Position numbers and translations under genes: made by a program. DNA of 64,000 nt from an uncultured Oscillospiraceae bacterium. Its GTDB lineage: Bacteria > Bacillota > Clostridia > Oscillospirales > Oscillospiraceae. The notes under the pieces are model-generated. The model worked only from the letters and a program-made list of their open reading frames with translations, was not told where the DNA came from and searched no databases. Positions 8,149 to 16,661 of this stretch are shown here, piece by piece (positions within the stretch are counted from its first letter, which is position 1; each line of letters begins with the position of its first letter). The DNA lies in NCBI GenBank assembly GCA_934569045.1, contig CAKTJX010000010.1, positions 1 to 64,000 on the forward strand, written 5' to 3'.

Positions 8149-9015
8149 ATGAAAGACACCGACTGGGAACTGCTGCATGAGCTCTATAAGAACCCCAACA
8201 TGACCAAGGTCGCCAATGTGCTCTATATCACCCAGCCCTCCCTGACGAAGCGGTTACAGCACATTGAGGCGGAATTTGATGTGACCATTGTAGAGCGGAC
8301 GCCCAAGGGGCTGGAGTTTACCCCGGAGGGGGCGTATCTTGCCCAGCAGGCGGAGGTGTATCTGCGGTTTCTGAAGCAGACCCGGAGCCACCTGGAAGAG
8401 ATGCAGGACTCTGCCGCCGGGATGATCACCATTGGCTCCTCCTACACCTACAGCAAATACACCCTGACGGATCAGCTGATCCGCTTCCGGATGGAGTGCC
8501 CTAACGTGCGCTTCCAGGTTCAGACGGTGCACTCCGGGGATCTGTTCCGGCGGATGCTGGACGGCACCGTGGACGTGGCCTTTGTCCGGGGGGATTACGA
8601 GGGGGCGGTGAACCGGGTGCTGCTGGGCCGGAACCGGGCCTATGCCCTGACGAAGGAGCCCCTGGCGGACATTCAAGATTTGAAAGATATGCGCCGCATC
8701 TGGTACTCCACCAACGAGGAGTCCCTGACCTTGCTGGATACCTGGTGGACCCAGCAGTTCGGGGAGAAGCCCCCCAGAGGCCAGGTCATGGGCTATGTGG
8801 ACGTGGTGTGGCAGATGGTCCAGAAGGGCCTGGGCTACACCCTGTGCTTCCTGCCGGAGGAATACACCAATCCCTTCGGTCTGTGCCTGACCCCCCTGTC
8901 CTATGCGGACGGAACCCCCGTCAGCCGCAATACCTGGATGCTGTACCCCAAGGAGAAGCGGCTGCCGGAGAATGTGGAAAAATTTGTGGACTTTATCCGG
9001 CGGAAACGACAATAA
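8149..9015 (+). CDS. LysR-family transcriptional regulator
   Basis: A 288-residue LysR-type regulator. The winged helix-turn-helix is N-terminal (MTKVANVLYITQPSLTKRLQ, about residues 17-40), followed by the linker helix and a substrate-binding domain (ITIGSSYTYSKYTL, FVRGDY, LGYTLCFLPEEY). The start at ATG 8149 has GAAAGGA twelve bases upstream; the longer frame from 8119 lacks this. It is convergent with metQ, and a shared hairpin terminator lies between them. Control of the neighbouring methionine transporter is a reasonable guess only, since metNIQ already has a T-box. The effector is unknown. Confidence 0.88.
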   Translation: MKDTDWELLHELYKNPNMTKVANVLYITQPSLTKRLQHIEAEFDVTIVERTPKGLEFTPEGAYLAQQAEVYLRFLKQTRSHLEEMQDSAAGMITIGSSYTYSKYTLTDQLIRFRMECPNVRFQVQTVHSGDLFRRMLDGTVDVAFVRGDYEGAVNRVLLGRNRAYALTKEPLADIQDLKDMRRIWYSTNEESLTLLDTWWTQQFGEKPPRGQVMGYVDVVWQMVQKGLGYTLCFLPEEYTNPFGLCLTPLSYADGTPVSRNTWMLYPKEKRLPENVEKFVDFIRRKRQ

Positions 9016-9022
9016 AGGAAAA

Positions 9023-9048
9023 TTCCCCTGGCCTGTCGGCCAGGGGAA
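9023..9048. terminator. Bidirectional terminator between LysR gene and metQ
   Basis: 11-bp stem TTCCCCTGGCC/GGCCAGGGGAA with loop TGTC between two convergent genes. Confidence 0.8.
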
Positions 9049-9062
9049 ACGTCTGTCTGGGC

Positions 9063-9878
9063 TTAGAAAATAGGCACAACCGCGCCGGAGTAGGTCTCGT
9101 TGATGTAGTCCTTGACCTCCTGGCTGGTGAGGGCCTTGATGAGGGCCTGGGTCTTTTCGGTCTGCTCGTTGCCCTCCTTGACCACCAGCACATTGGCGTA
9201 GGTCTGGGCGGACACGGAGTTGGGGTCCTCGGTGGCGATGGCGTCCGTACCGGCGTTCAGGCCGGCGTTCAGGGCGTAGTTGCCGTTGATGACGGCCAGA
9301 GCAACGGAGTCACGGACACCGGCGATCTGGGCGGCCTCCATCTCCACGATCTCCACACCCACAGGGTTCTCGGCAATGTCCAGGGCGGTGGCTTCCATGC
9401 CCACGCCGTCCTTCAGCTTGATCACGCCGTTGGCCTCCAGCAGCAGCAGGGCACGGGCCCGGTTGGAGCCGTCGTTGGGAATGGCGATCTTGTCACCGCT
9501 GGCCAGGTCGGCAATGGCGGACTTGGTGCCGGCATAAATGCCGAAGGGCTCATAGTGGATGGCGGCCACGCTCACCAGATGGGTGCCGTTCTCGGCGTTG
9601 AAGGTGTCCAGGTAGGGCTGATGCTGGAAGTAGTTGGCATCGCACTCGCCGTCTTCCACCACATTGTTGGGCACCACATAGTCGGCGTACTCGGTAACCT
9701 TCAGGGTCCAGCCGTCCTTGGCCAGGACTTCACCGGCCACCTTCAGAATCTCGGCGTGGGGCGTGGGGGAAGCGGCAACGGTGATGGTCTTGTCACCGGC
9801 GCTGCTCTTGCTGCCGCAGGCGGTCAGCACACCCAGGCACAGAACCAGGGCAAGTACAATAGAAATGGTCTTTTTCAT
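9063..9878 (-). CDS. metQ: Methionine ABC transporter substrate-binding lipoprotein
   Basis: A 271-residue NlpA/MetQ-family lipoprotein that captures D/L-methionine outside the membrane for MetNI. The signal peptide ends in lipobox LTAC with the acylated Cys21. The mature part carries family signatures (ASPTPHAEIL, VVPNNVVEDGECDANYFQH, IAIPNDGSNRARALLLL, NGNYALNAG). GGAGAG lies about 11 bases before ATG 9878. It is the last gene of metN-metI-metQ, separated from metI by 232 bp that contain REP-like copy 6, which may alter its expression relative to metNI. Confidence 0.93.
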   Translation of the reverse strand: MKKTISIVLALVLCLGVLTACGSKSSAGDKTITVAASPTPHAEILKVAGEVLAKDGWTLKVTEYADYVVPNNVVEDGECDANYFQHQPYLDTFNAENGTHLVSVAAIHYEPFGIYAGTKSAIADLASGDKIAIPNDGSNRARALLLLEANGVIKLKDGVGMEATALDIAENPVGVEIVEMEAAQIAGVRDSVALAVINGNYALNAGLNAGTDAIATEDPNSVSAQTYANVLVVKEGNEQTEKTQALIKALTSQEVKDYINETYSGAVVPIF

Positions 9879-9970
9879 TTTTCATTCTCTCCTTTTCAAA
9901 GGCTTTTATTTCAGCGGGGTATCCCGGTGAAAACAGTGGATATTGGGGAATTTTAGAACTTTTGCATCTC

Positions 9971-10070
9971 GTAGGGGCGGCTACCAGCCGCCCGGAAGGT
10001 ATTGAAAATAGACAGTGAAGGCGAAACGCTCAGTTCCGGTCATTTTCGGGCGGCTGGTAGCCGCCCCTAC
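9971..10070. repeat. REP-like double palindrome, copy 6 (inside metNIQ)
   Basis: A 100-bp unit (core GGTATTGAAAAT) between metI and metQ in one transcription unit. In mRNA it would fold into two GC-rich hairpins, and so could stabilise metNI mRNA or reduce read-through to metQ. Confidence 0.9.
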
Positions 10071-10110
10071 AGGCCCTCAGGGATTGATTTGCATTGAATG
10101 AAAGACTCTT

Positions 10111-10821
10111 TTAATTCTTCTTCCGCAGCCGCTTGTCGCACTTATTGGCAATGCGGGTGCCCAGGGACTGGAAAATCTGGACCAGGATAATCAGGCCGAT
10201 GACCGCCGCCCACATGACCAGGAACTTGAAGTTATAGTAGCCGTAGTTAATGGCCATCTTGCCGAGGCCGCCGCCGCCGATGATACCGGCCATGGCGCCG
10301 TAGCCCAGGATGGTTGCCACGGTGATGGTGCCGCCGGAGATCAGGCTGGGCAGGGCCTCCGGGAGCAGAACCTTCCGGACGATCTGGAAGGCGCTGGCGC
10401 CCATGGACTGGGCCGCCTCAATGACGCCCTGGTCCACCTCCCGCAGGGAGGACTCCACCATCCGGGCCACCAGCGGGAAGGCCGCGATGACCATGGGGGG
10501 AATCGTTGCGGTGGTGCCGACCTTGGTCCCCACCAGAACCTTGGAAAGGGGCAGGGCAATGATCATCAGAATCAGAAACGGCACGCTGCGCAGCAGATTG
10601 ATCAGGCCGTTCAGCACCGCCATAAGCCACCGGGGCAGCGGGCGGATGCCGTCCCGTTCCCCCGTGACCAGCAGCACGCCCACCGGCAGGCCGATCACAT
10701 AGGCAAACAGCACTTCCAGGACCAGGGAATACAGGGTCTCCCACAGGGCGAAGCCGTATTCACTGGTGATAATCTCCATCTGCGCGGCAACCTTGGCCGC
10801 ATCGGAAAACAAATCAAACAT
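10111..10821 (-). CDS. metI: Methionine ABC transporter permease
   Basis: A 236-residue integral membrane permease of the MetI family. It has five or so membrane helices (TLYSLVLEVLFAYVIGLPVG, LINLLRSVPFLILMIIALPL) and the cytoplasmic EAA loop ASAFQIVRKVLLPEALPSLI that contacts the MetN ATPase. Its start overlaps the end of metN by 8 bp (10814-10821), so the two are translationally coupled. The length is normal for the family. Confidence 0.94.
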   Translation of the reverse strand: MFDLFSDAAKVAAQMEIITSEYGFALWETLYSLVLEVLFAYVIGLPVGVLLVTGERDGIRPLPRWLMAVLNGLINLLRSVPFLILMIIALPLSKVLVGTKVGTTATIPPMVIAAFPLVARMVESSLREVDQGVIEAAQSMGASAFQIVRKVLLPEALPSLISGGTITVATILGYGAMAGIIGGGGLGKMAINYGYYNFKFLVMWAAVIGLIILVQIFQSLGTRIANKCDKRLRKKN

Positions 10822-11824
10822 GCTCCGTTACCTCCTCCGCGCTGACGCCGTCGCAGCTGTTCAGGAAATCCAGAATCTCCCGCTTCTTGCCCGCGTCCTC
10901 CGGCAGGGTCACCAGCATGGTGCCGAAGGCCTTGCCATCTACATTCCGGGTGGCCGCGCCCATGATGGACAGCTCCACGCCGGTCTTCTTGATCAGCTGG
11001 GCGAACACCGGGGCCTCGGACGCGCCGCCGTTGAAGGCGATGCGGGCAATGGGCAGCCCGGGAACCAGCGCGGGCTCCGCCACAGCCGGACTCACCAGCC
11101 GCCGTCCCGCCTGGGACTGGGGATTGGAGAACACCTGCTCCACAGAGCCGATCTCCGCCACCCGGCCGGAATCCAGGATGGCCACCCGGCCGCAGATCTG
11201 CTCGATGACAGACATCTGGTGGGTGATGAGAATGACGGTGATGCCCCGCTCTTTGTTAATTTTTTGCAGCAGCTCCAGAATCTGGCCCGTGGTCTTGGGG
11301 TCCAGGGCGGAGGTCGCCTCGTCACACAACAGCACCTCCGGGTCGGAGGCCAGGGCACGGGCGATGGCGATGCGCTGCTTCTGTCCGCCGGAGAGCTGCA
11401 CCGGGTAGGCCCCGGCCTTATCCGGCAGGCCTACGGTCTCCAGCAGCTCCTGGGCCCGGACCCTTGCCTGGGCCTTGGGTACCCCGGAGAGCTCCATGGG
11501 GAAGCAGATATTGTCCAGCGCCGTCCGCTGCTCCAGCAGATTGAAGCTCTGGAAGATCATGGAAATCTTCCGCCGCTGGGCCCGGAGCTGCTTCTCCTTC
11601 AAATTCATCAGGTTCTGTCCATGGAACAGGACGTCGCCGCTGTCCGGCCGCTCCAGCAGGTTGATGCAGCGCACCAAGGTGCTCTTGCCCGCGCCGGACA
11701 GGCCGATGATGCCGAAGATATCCCCCTGCTCTATGGAAATGGAAACATTTTGCAGCGCGTTGACCTGGCTCTCACCGGAGCCAAAGGTCTTGTTGAGCTG
11801 CCGCAATTCAATGATTGCCGCCAT
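10814..11824 (-). CDS. metN: Methionine ABC transporter ATP-binding protein
   Basis: A 336-residue ATPase driving methionine import. Walker A is GLSGAGKST, the Q-loop is in FQSFNLLEQRT, the signature is LSGGQKQR and Walker B is VLLCDEATSALD. The C-terminal ~80 residues form the methionine-sensing NIL/ACT-like domain (GVELSIMGAATRNVDGKAFG). ATG 11824 (MAAIIELRQ) is chosen because AAGGAGG sits eight bases before it; an ATG 21 bases further upstream overlaps that site. It is the first gene of metNIQ, directly behind a T-box leader. Confidence 0.95.
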   Translation of the reverse strand: MAAIIELRQLNKTFGSGESQVNALQNVSISIEQGDIFGIIGLSGAGKSTLVRCINLLERPDSGDVLFHGQNLMNLKEKQLRAQRRKISMIFQSFNLLEQRTALDNICFPMELSGVPKAQARVRAQELLETVGLPDKAGAYPVQLSGGQKQRIAIARALASDPEVLLCDEATSALDPKTTGQILELLQKINKERGITVILITHQMSVIEQICGRVAILDSGRVAEIGSVEQVFSNPQSQAGRRLVSPAVAEPALVPGLPIARIAFNGGASEAPVFAQLIKKTGVELSIMGAATRNVDGKAFGTMLVTLPEDAGKKREILDFLNSCDGVSAEEVTEHV

Positions 11825-11849
11825 GGTATTCCTCCTTGTCTTCAAAAAC

Positions 11850-12110
11850 AGAAACCGTCCTTGTGCCTAAGCACAAGGACGGACAAAATCCGTGTTACCA
11901 CCTTGTTTCGCCCCCGCCTCACGGTCTGGGGCCTCCGGGAGTACCGACATACTCCTGCGCGGTAACGGGCGCACCCGTCAGAGGCTCAAAGCTTCACCCC
12001 TGCGGCTCCGGGACCATGTTCGGCAGTTCCCTGCGTACCCCTTCTCACCGGCCGGGGCTCTCTGGACGCGCTTTCCTGCTTACTCTTCCCATCTTTGCCT
12101 TGCTCTTGTT
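11850..12110 (-). promoter_or_regulatory. T-box riboswitch leader (methionine type) of metNIQ
   Basis: Read leftward, the leader shows an AGAGAGC distal motif with GGTGAGAAGG. The probable specifier is ATG at 12017-12015 in CCGAACATGGTCC. The antiterminator core AAGGTGGTAACACGG (about 11908-11894) contains the TGGT bulge that pairs with the ACCA end of uncharged tRNA. The terminator stem CCGTCCTTGTGC/GCACAAGGACGG (11882-11855) follows. A methionine specifier agrees with the downstream transporter. Confidence 0.9.
11855..11882 (-). terminator. T-box intrinsic terminator
   Basis: A 12-bp stem with loop TTAG (minus strand) followed by TTTCTGTTTTT. It forms when tRNA is charged and blocks metN transcription. 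Confidence 0.9.
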
Positions 12111-12194
12111 GGCTTGTGGGGACATAATACCCCACAAAAAGCCATTTGTCAATGGGAAAACGCAAATTGGCTTCAAGGGAAATCTGTTCGCCTG

Positions 12195-12554
12195 CTATAA
12201 GATTCCCTGATAATCCAGCAGTTCCAGCACGCTCTGGCCTCTGGCCGTCAGCGCCAGACTCCCCCGCACCGGGCAGGCAAGATACCAGTCTTCCCGGCAG
12301 CCGGAGAGGGGCTGCTTATAGTCAATGGAGATAAGATTCTTCTTTTCCAGCACCTGCAAGACGGGGGTCATATGGGGCTCCCCCTCAAACAGGGGCTCCT
12401 CCCCGTCTATTTTCCTGCCCACCGGCAGGAAGGGGGTCTGGGCCAGCCGGTCCAGCAGTGCCAGCTCCGGCTCCGTCAGGGTAAGGCTCCTGTCACAGCC
12501 GCCGCAGCCGGAGCAGCCGCCGGAGCAGCCGCCGCAATGGGAACAATCGTGCAT
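12195..12554 (-). CDS. Cys-rich N-terminus winged-helix-like protein downstream of DtxR
   Basis: A 119-residue protein of unknown function. Its first 20 residues hold eight cysteines spaced like a metal or Fe-S site (MHDCSHCGGCSGGCSGCGGC). The rest looks like a winged helix (LTEPELALLDRLAQTPFLPV, MTPVLQVLEKKNLISIDY, LTARGQSVLELL). It starts 12 bp after the DtxR-family gene and is surely co-transcribed. A metal or redox sensor partner of that regulator is likely, but this is inferred from context only. Confidence 0.7.
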   Translation of the reverse strand: MHDCSHCGGCSGGCSGCGGCDRSLTLTEPELALLDRLAQTPFLPVGRKIDGEEPLFEGEPHMTPVLQVLEKKNLISIDYKQPLSGCREDWYLACPVRGSLALTARGQSVLELLDYQGIL

Positions 12555-12566
12555 GATTTTCCTCTC

Positions 12567-12932
12567 TTACAGTGTTTTTGCGTGGCGCTTGATGGCCTGG
12601 AAGGTCTCATCGCTGATGACGTGCTCCATGCGGCAGGCATCCGCCGCGGCGGTCTCCTCCGAGACCCCCAGATGCACCAGCATCTTGGACAGCACCGTGT
12701 GGCGTTCATAGATGGTCTCGGCCAGGGTGCGGCCCTTTTCCGTCAGCTGCAGGCCGCCGTCTCTGCCCACGGTGATGTAGTTCTCCTCCCGGAGAATGCC
12801 CATGGCCCGGGACACGCTGGGCTTGGAATACCCCAGATACTCCCCCACATCCACAGACCGGACAAAGCTGCTCTCATGGCTCAGCACCAGGATGGCCTCC
12901 AGGTACATCTCGCCGGATTCGTGTACACTCAT
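12567..12932 (-). CDS. DtxR/MntR-family metal-dependent transcriptional regulator
   Basis: A 121-residue short DtxR-family repressor. The winged helix is at about residues 5-60 (EMYLEAILVLSHE, VDVGEYLGYSKPSVSRAMGI) and the dimerisation/metal domain follows (HTVLSKMLVHLGVSEETA and CRMEHVISDETF, with Cys, Glu and His as likely ligands). It lacks the SH3-like C-terminal domain, as MntR does. Target metal and genes are not visible here; no metal transporter lies nearby. Confidence 0.9.
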   Translation of the reverse strand: MSVHESGEMYLEAILVLSHESSFVRSVDVGEYLGYSKPSVSRAMGILREENYITVGRDGGLQLTEKGRTLAETIYERHTVLSKMLVHLGVSEETAAADACRMEHVISDETFQAIKRHAKTL

Positions 12933-13022
12933 ATTGGTTCCTTTCTATCGCCGGAAGCAGTATGCCCCGGATGGCGTTGCTCTATGATTTGAAGCGTTCT
13001 GTTCCTTATCTATCGTATCATA

Positions 13023-13403
13023 TCACGTCTCAACCGTCTTTGCAACCGCCTTTGTGGCGACAATATCCACGCCGGTTCCGCAGACGTTTTGCAGCAGCAC
13101 ATCCCCGATCTCCACCGGGGCAGAAGCGGTGCAGGCAGCCAAAGCGGCCATCACGTCAAAGATTCTCCCCTTGGGGATATCGGAGGCGGTCTTGCAGGAC
13201 ACCACCGGGGCCGTGCCATTCAAAACCCGCAGGGTGCTGGTGACGATGCGGCGGGGGTCCACCACTTCCTTCCGGGCGTACTCCGCCCCCCGCTTGCAGG
13301 TATTGCCGGTGACAGAGACCGGCTTCCCGTTTTCCAGCTCCACCCGGAGGGCGCAGCCCATGGGGCAGCCGATGCAGGTTAAATTCCGTACTTCCATGGT
13401 CAT
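13023..13403 (-). CDS. DUF1667 iron-sulfur-type protein of the GlpA-like operon
   Basis: A 126-residue protein with four conserved cysteines near the N-terminus (LTCIGCPMGCAL, NTCKRGAEYA) that probably bind a cluster or metal. This family regularly follows GlpA-like and FAD oxidoreductase genes in Clostridia. Its start overlaps the previous gene by four bases, so it is translated with it. It probably passes electrons from the flavoproteins to an unknown acceptor. Confidence 0.85.
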   Translation of the reverse strand: MTMEVRNLTCIGCPMGCALRVELENGKPVSVTGNTCKRGAEYARKEVVDPRRIVTSTLRVLNGTAPVVSCKTASDIPKGRIFDVMAALAACTASAPVEIGDVLLQNVCGTGVDIVATKAVAKTVET

Positions 13404-14659
13404 CCCTCCTGGGTGGTCAGTTCTATGGAATGAAGGTTCGGGTGCGCCGCCAGCATTTCCGGCGTCAATACCACCTGCTCCATCTCTCCGGGGGCCAGAA
13501 CAGGCCGCTTCCGGCGCAGCACCGGCTCCCCGTTAAGAGACAGCACCACAGCCCGGTTTTTCATCACCTGTCCCACCCGGAACCGGACGGTGAGATTTTC
13601 CCGGACCCTGGCCGGGTCTAAAGATGCGGGCACCGTATAGCGGATGCCGCCGGAGACGGCAATGGGAATTTCCCGCCCCGGCTGCTCCCCGGCGCGCAGG
13701 AATTCCGCTGCCGCCCGGCCCGCGTTGGCCGCCTCCTGGGACACAAAGTCCACCAGATCATGGACGTGGAGCACATTGCCCGCGGCAAATACGCCAGGCA
13801 CGCTGGTTTCCAGCCGCTCGTTCACCGCCGGGCCCCCGGTAACCGGGCTGAGGCGGACACCCAGGTTCCGGGAAAGCTCATTTTCCGGAATCAGGCCGCA
13901 GGACAGCAGCAGCGTATCGCAGGCAATTTCTTCCTCGGTGCCGGGGATGGGCTTCCGGTTCTCATCCACCTGGGCCAGAGTGACCCCTGTCAGGCGCTCC
14001 TTGCCATGGATGGCGGTGACGGTGTGGCTCAGCTTCAGAGGGATGCCGAAGTCCTCCAGGCACTGGACGATGTTCCGCTTCAGCCCGCCGGAATAGGGCA
14101 TCAGCTCCGCCACCACCTTTACCTTGGCCCCCTCCAGGGTCATGCGGCGGGCCATGATGAGGCCAATGTCGCCGCTGCCCAGGATGGCCACTTCTTTTCC
14201 GGGCAGGAAGCCCTCCATATTCACCAGCCGCTGGGCGGTGCCCGCGGTATAGATGCCCGCGGGGCGGTAACCCGGAATGTTCAGGGCCCCCCGGCTCCGC
14301 TCCCGGCAGCCCATGGCGAGAATGACGGCCCCGGCCTTGATTTCCGTCAGGCCGTCCTCCCGGCTGACGGCGGTAACCACCCGGTCCGCCGAGATATCCA
14401 GCACCATGGTATTGAGCCGGAGGGCAATGTCCCGGGAGCGGACCTGCGCCGCGAACCGGGCGGCATACTCCGGCCCTGTCAGCTCCTCCTGGAAAGTGTG
14501 CAGGCCGAAGCCGTTGTGAATGCACTGGTTCAGGATGCCCCCCAGCTCCCGGTCCCGCTCCAGAATCAGAATGCTCCTTACCCCCGCGTCATAGGCGCTG
14601 ACCGCCGCGGCCAGCCCCGCGGGGCCGCCGCCGATGATGACAAGATCAAATTGCTCCAT
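13400..14659 (-). CDS. FAD/NAD(P)-dependent pyridine nucleotide-disulfide family oxidoreductase
   Basis: A 419-residue flavoprotein. The N-terminal FAD dinucleotide fold is DLVIIGGGPAGLAAAVSAYD, the internal NAD(P) fold is EVAILGSGDIGLIMARR, and the late FAD motif is VPGVFAAGNVLHVHDLVD. Start ATG 14659 (MEQFDL) has GAGGGG upstream; the longer open frame to 14899 is an overlap with the preceding gene. It is gene two of three, two bases after the GlpA-like gene and overlapping the DUF1667 gene. It probably oxidises or reduces NAD(P)H as part of a GlpABC-like complex. Confidence 0.9.
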   Translation of the reverse strand: MEQFDLVIIGGGPAGLAAAVSAYDAGVRSILILERDRELGGILNQCIHNGFGLHTFQEELTGPEYAARFAAQVRSRDIALRLNTMVLDISADRVVTAVSREDGLTEIKAGAVILAMGCRERSRGALNIPGYRPAGIYTAGTAQRLVNMEGFLPGKEVAILGSGDIGLIMARRMTLEGAKVKVVAELMPYSGGLKRNIVQCLEDFGIPLKLSHTVTAIHGKERLTGVTLAQVDENRKPIPGTEEEIACDTLLLSCGLIPENELSRNLGVRLSPVTGGPAVNERLETSVPGVFAAGNVLHVHDLVDFVSQEAANAGRAAAEFLRAGEQPGREIPIAVSGGIRYTVPASLDPARVRENLTVRFRVGQVMKNRAVVLSLNGEPVLRRKRPVLAPGEMEQVVLTPEMLAAHPNLHSIELTTQEG

Positions 14660-14661
14660 GG

Positions 14662-16101
14662 CTACCCCTCGCTTTTCCCGGTTCCCGTGATCAGAAGGGA
14701 GCCGTGGCCTGTTTTGGTAATCTCCTTCTGGCTGACCCCCAGCTCCCGCGACAGCAGTTCCATGACCCTGGGGGAACAGAAGCCCCCCTGGCACCGGCCC
14801 ATCCCGGCCCGGGTCCGGCGCTTGATGCCGTCTAAGTCTCTGGCCCCCAGGGGGCGGCGGATGGCATCTAAGATTTCCCCCTCGCTGATCTCCTCGCACC
14901 GGCAGATGATCTGCCCATAGGCGGGGTTCTCCCGAATGAGGGCGGCCCGCTGCGCTTTTGTCAGCTTCCGGGGGTCCAGAATGCCCTTCCGGGTGGGCTC
15001 AAAATCCACTTTTTCCTGGAGTCCCAGGGCCGCTGCCGCCTGATCGGCAATTTCTTTGCCGATGGCCGGGGAGGCGCTGAGCCCCGGGGACTCGATGCCC
15101 GCGCAGTCAAAAAAGTGCGGCGCGTCCCCCGGCTCCCCAAGAATGAACTCGTGGCCGTCCTCATGGGCCCGGAGACCGGCAAAGGAGGTGATCACCTGCC
15201 GGAAGGGGATGTTCTCCACGCTCTGCCCCGCCTTCTCCGCCAGATCGGAGAGCCCTGCCTGGGAGGTGGCGGTGCACTCCTTATCCTCTAAGTCCTCCGC
15301 CGTGGGGCCAACCAAAAGATTTCCGTGGACGGTGGGGGTCACCAGAACCCCCTTGCCCTTAGCCCCCGGCAGGCGGAAAATGGTGCTGGAAACCAGATTC
15401 CCAGCCGCCTTGTCCATCAGCATATACTCCCCCCGCCGGGGGGTGATGTGGATTTTTTCCCGGCTGACCTGGTTGTGGAACACATCGGAGTAGAGCCCCG
15501 CCGCGTTGATCACCGCCCGGGTCTCAAAGCGCGCCCCTTCCGCAGTTTCCACAAGGTAGTGGCCATCCTGTGGAAGAATCCGGGTAACCCGGGCGTTGAA
15601 CCGGAACTTGACCCCATTCCGGGCCGCGTTCTCCCCAAAAGCATAGGTCATGCCGAAGGGGCAGACGATGGCCCCGGTGGGGGCCCAGAGGGCAGCCACC
15701 GCATCCTGGGAAAGGTTGGGCTCTTTTTCGCGGAGGGCCTGGGCATCCAGGATTTCCAGCCCCTCTACCCCATTCCGGAGGCCGTTTTCATAGAGGGCCC
15801 GGAGCCTGGGCAGGTCCTCCTCCGCCAGGCACAGCACCAGCGAGCCATTGCGCCGGTAGGGAAAATCCAGCATTTCCGCCAGCTCCGGCAGCATCCGGCT
15901 GCCCAGAACATTGTATTTTGCCATTTTCGTACCGGCCTTGGCATCAAAACCGGCGTGGATAATGGCGCTGTTGGCCTTGGAGGTGCCGCAGCACAGGTCA
16001 TTCTCCCGCTCCAGCAGCAGAAAATCCCCCCGGTACCGGCTCAAAAACCGCGCCGCCGCACAGCCCACCACGCCGCCGCCAATGATCACAGCATCCAACA
16101 T
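14662..16101 (-). CDS. GlpA-like FAD-dependent dehydrogenase with BFD-like [2Fe-2S] domain
   Basis: A 479-residue DAO-family flavoprotein. The FAD motif is VIIGGGVVGCAAARFLSRY at the N-terminus. The C-terminal ~85 residues are a bacterioferritin-associated-ferredoxin-like domain (IICRCEEISEGEI, GMGRCQGGFCSPRV; four cysteines). This architecture matches anaerobic glycerol-3-phosphate dehydrogenase subunit A. No glpK or glpF is nearby, so the substrate may be glycerol-3-phosphate or another 2-hydroxy acid. It heads a tight three-gene operon with a TATAAT box at 16136-16131 (TTGCTT 17 bases upstream), divergent from a small gene. Confidence 0.88.
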   Translation of the reverse strand: MLDAVIIGGGVVGCAAARFLSRYRGDFLLLERENDLCCGTSKANSAIIHAGFDAKAGTKMAKYNVLGSRMLPELAEMLDFPYRRNGSLVLCLAEEDLPRLRALYENGLRNGVEGLEILDAQALREKEPNLSQDAVAALWAPTGAIVCPFGMTYAFGENAARNGVKFRFNARVTRILPQDGHYLVETAEGARFETRAVINAAGLYSDVFHNQVSREKIHITPRRGEYMLMDKAAGNLVSSTIFRLPGAKGKGVLVTPTVHGNLLVGPTAEDLEDKECTATSQAGLSDLAEKAGQSVENIPFRQVITSFAGLRAHEDGHEFILGEPGDAPHFFDCAGIESPGLSASPAIGKEIADQAAAALGLQEKVDFEPTRKGILDPRKLTKAQRAALIRENPAYGQIICRCEEISEGEILDAIRRPLGARDLDGIKRRTRAGMGRCQGGFCSPRVMELLSRELGVSQKEITKTGHGSLLITGTGKSEG

Positions 16102-16130
16102 AGCACATTCGCCTGCCTTTCTTTTTGTAC

Positions 16131-16199
16131 ATTATACCGAAAGACGGCAAAAAAAGCAAGCCTCTCCTCCATTGACTTCTCCCCCATCTGTGGTATACT
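16131..16199. promoter_or_regulatory. Divergent promoters for the GlpA-like operon and a small membrane gene
   Basis: Minus strand: TTGCTT (16159-16154), 17 bases, TATAAT (16136-16131). Plus strand: TTGACT (16172-16177), 16 bases, TATACT (16194-16199). The two units run back to back. Confidence 0.7.
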
Positions 16200-16235
16200 G
16201 AACTTATCACAGAGAATATAAGGAGGGCACACACA

Positions 16236-16439
16236 ATGGAAGAAATCAAGAAATACTGGGACAGCCTGGACGGGCTGATGCTGATTCGCAAGCGGGAGCT
16301 GTTCCTGGGCGGCATGCTCTGCGTCATGACCGGCCTCTCCGCGGGCCTGCTGCTGTCCCCCAGAAAAACCGTGGTCATCGGCAAGCAGACCCAGCCGGAG
16401 GAGCCGAAGAAGAAAAAGCACCTGCTGGGACGGCATTGA
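16236..16439 (+). CDS. Small single-pass membrane protein
   Basis: A 67-residue protein with an acidic/aromatic N-terminus, one membrane helix (FLGGMLCVMTGLSAGLLL, about residues 28-45) and a lysine-rich cytoplasmic tail (EEPKKKKHLLGRH). It has its own promoter and a ribosome site (AGGAGG) before ATG 16236. The function is unknown. Confidence 0.75.
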   Translation: MEEIKKYWDSLDGLMLIRKRELFLGGMLCVMTGLSAGLLLSPRKTVVIGKQTQPEEPKKKKHLLGRH

Positions 16440-16477
16440 TTTGGTTGTTGCAGAAATCATAGCTTGCTGAGGAAATG

Positions 16478-16606
16478 AATTGACAATTGACAATGAACAA
16501 TTGACAATTGTGGTGTCCCTGCGGGACAAATTTTAAATTTTTCAAATCATTTCCGAAGGAAATTCCTTAATTGTCAATTGTCAACTGTCAATTGTCAATT
16601 TCCCCC
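16478..16606. repeat. Inverted repeat element with ATTGACAATT-type ends
   Basis: The left end holds several copies of ATTGACAATT and the right end the inverted AATTGTCAATTGTCAACTG run. The inside contains a GTCCCTGCGGGAC hairpin shared with the five-hairpin arrays. It is MITE-like and carries no coding capacity. Confidence 0.75.
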
Positions 16607-16625
16607 ATTTTTATCGCTGAATGTG

Positions 16626-16653
16626 AAAAAGGGCTGCCGAAGCAGCCCTTTTT
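16626..16653 (-). terminator. Terminator of icd
   Basis: Stem AAAAAGGGCTGC/GCAGCCCTTTTT with a four-base loop, just beyond the icd stop. Confidence 0.9.
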
Positions 16654-16661
16654 TGCGCATT

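Noticed and set aside
14662-14899. Upstream extension of the FAD oxidoreductase frame to 14899
   Set aside because: It overlaps the C-terminal BFD-like domain of the preceding gene in another frame. The FAD motif begins right after ATG 14659, which has its own ribosome site.
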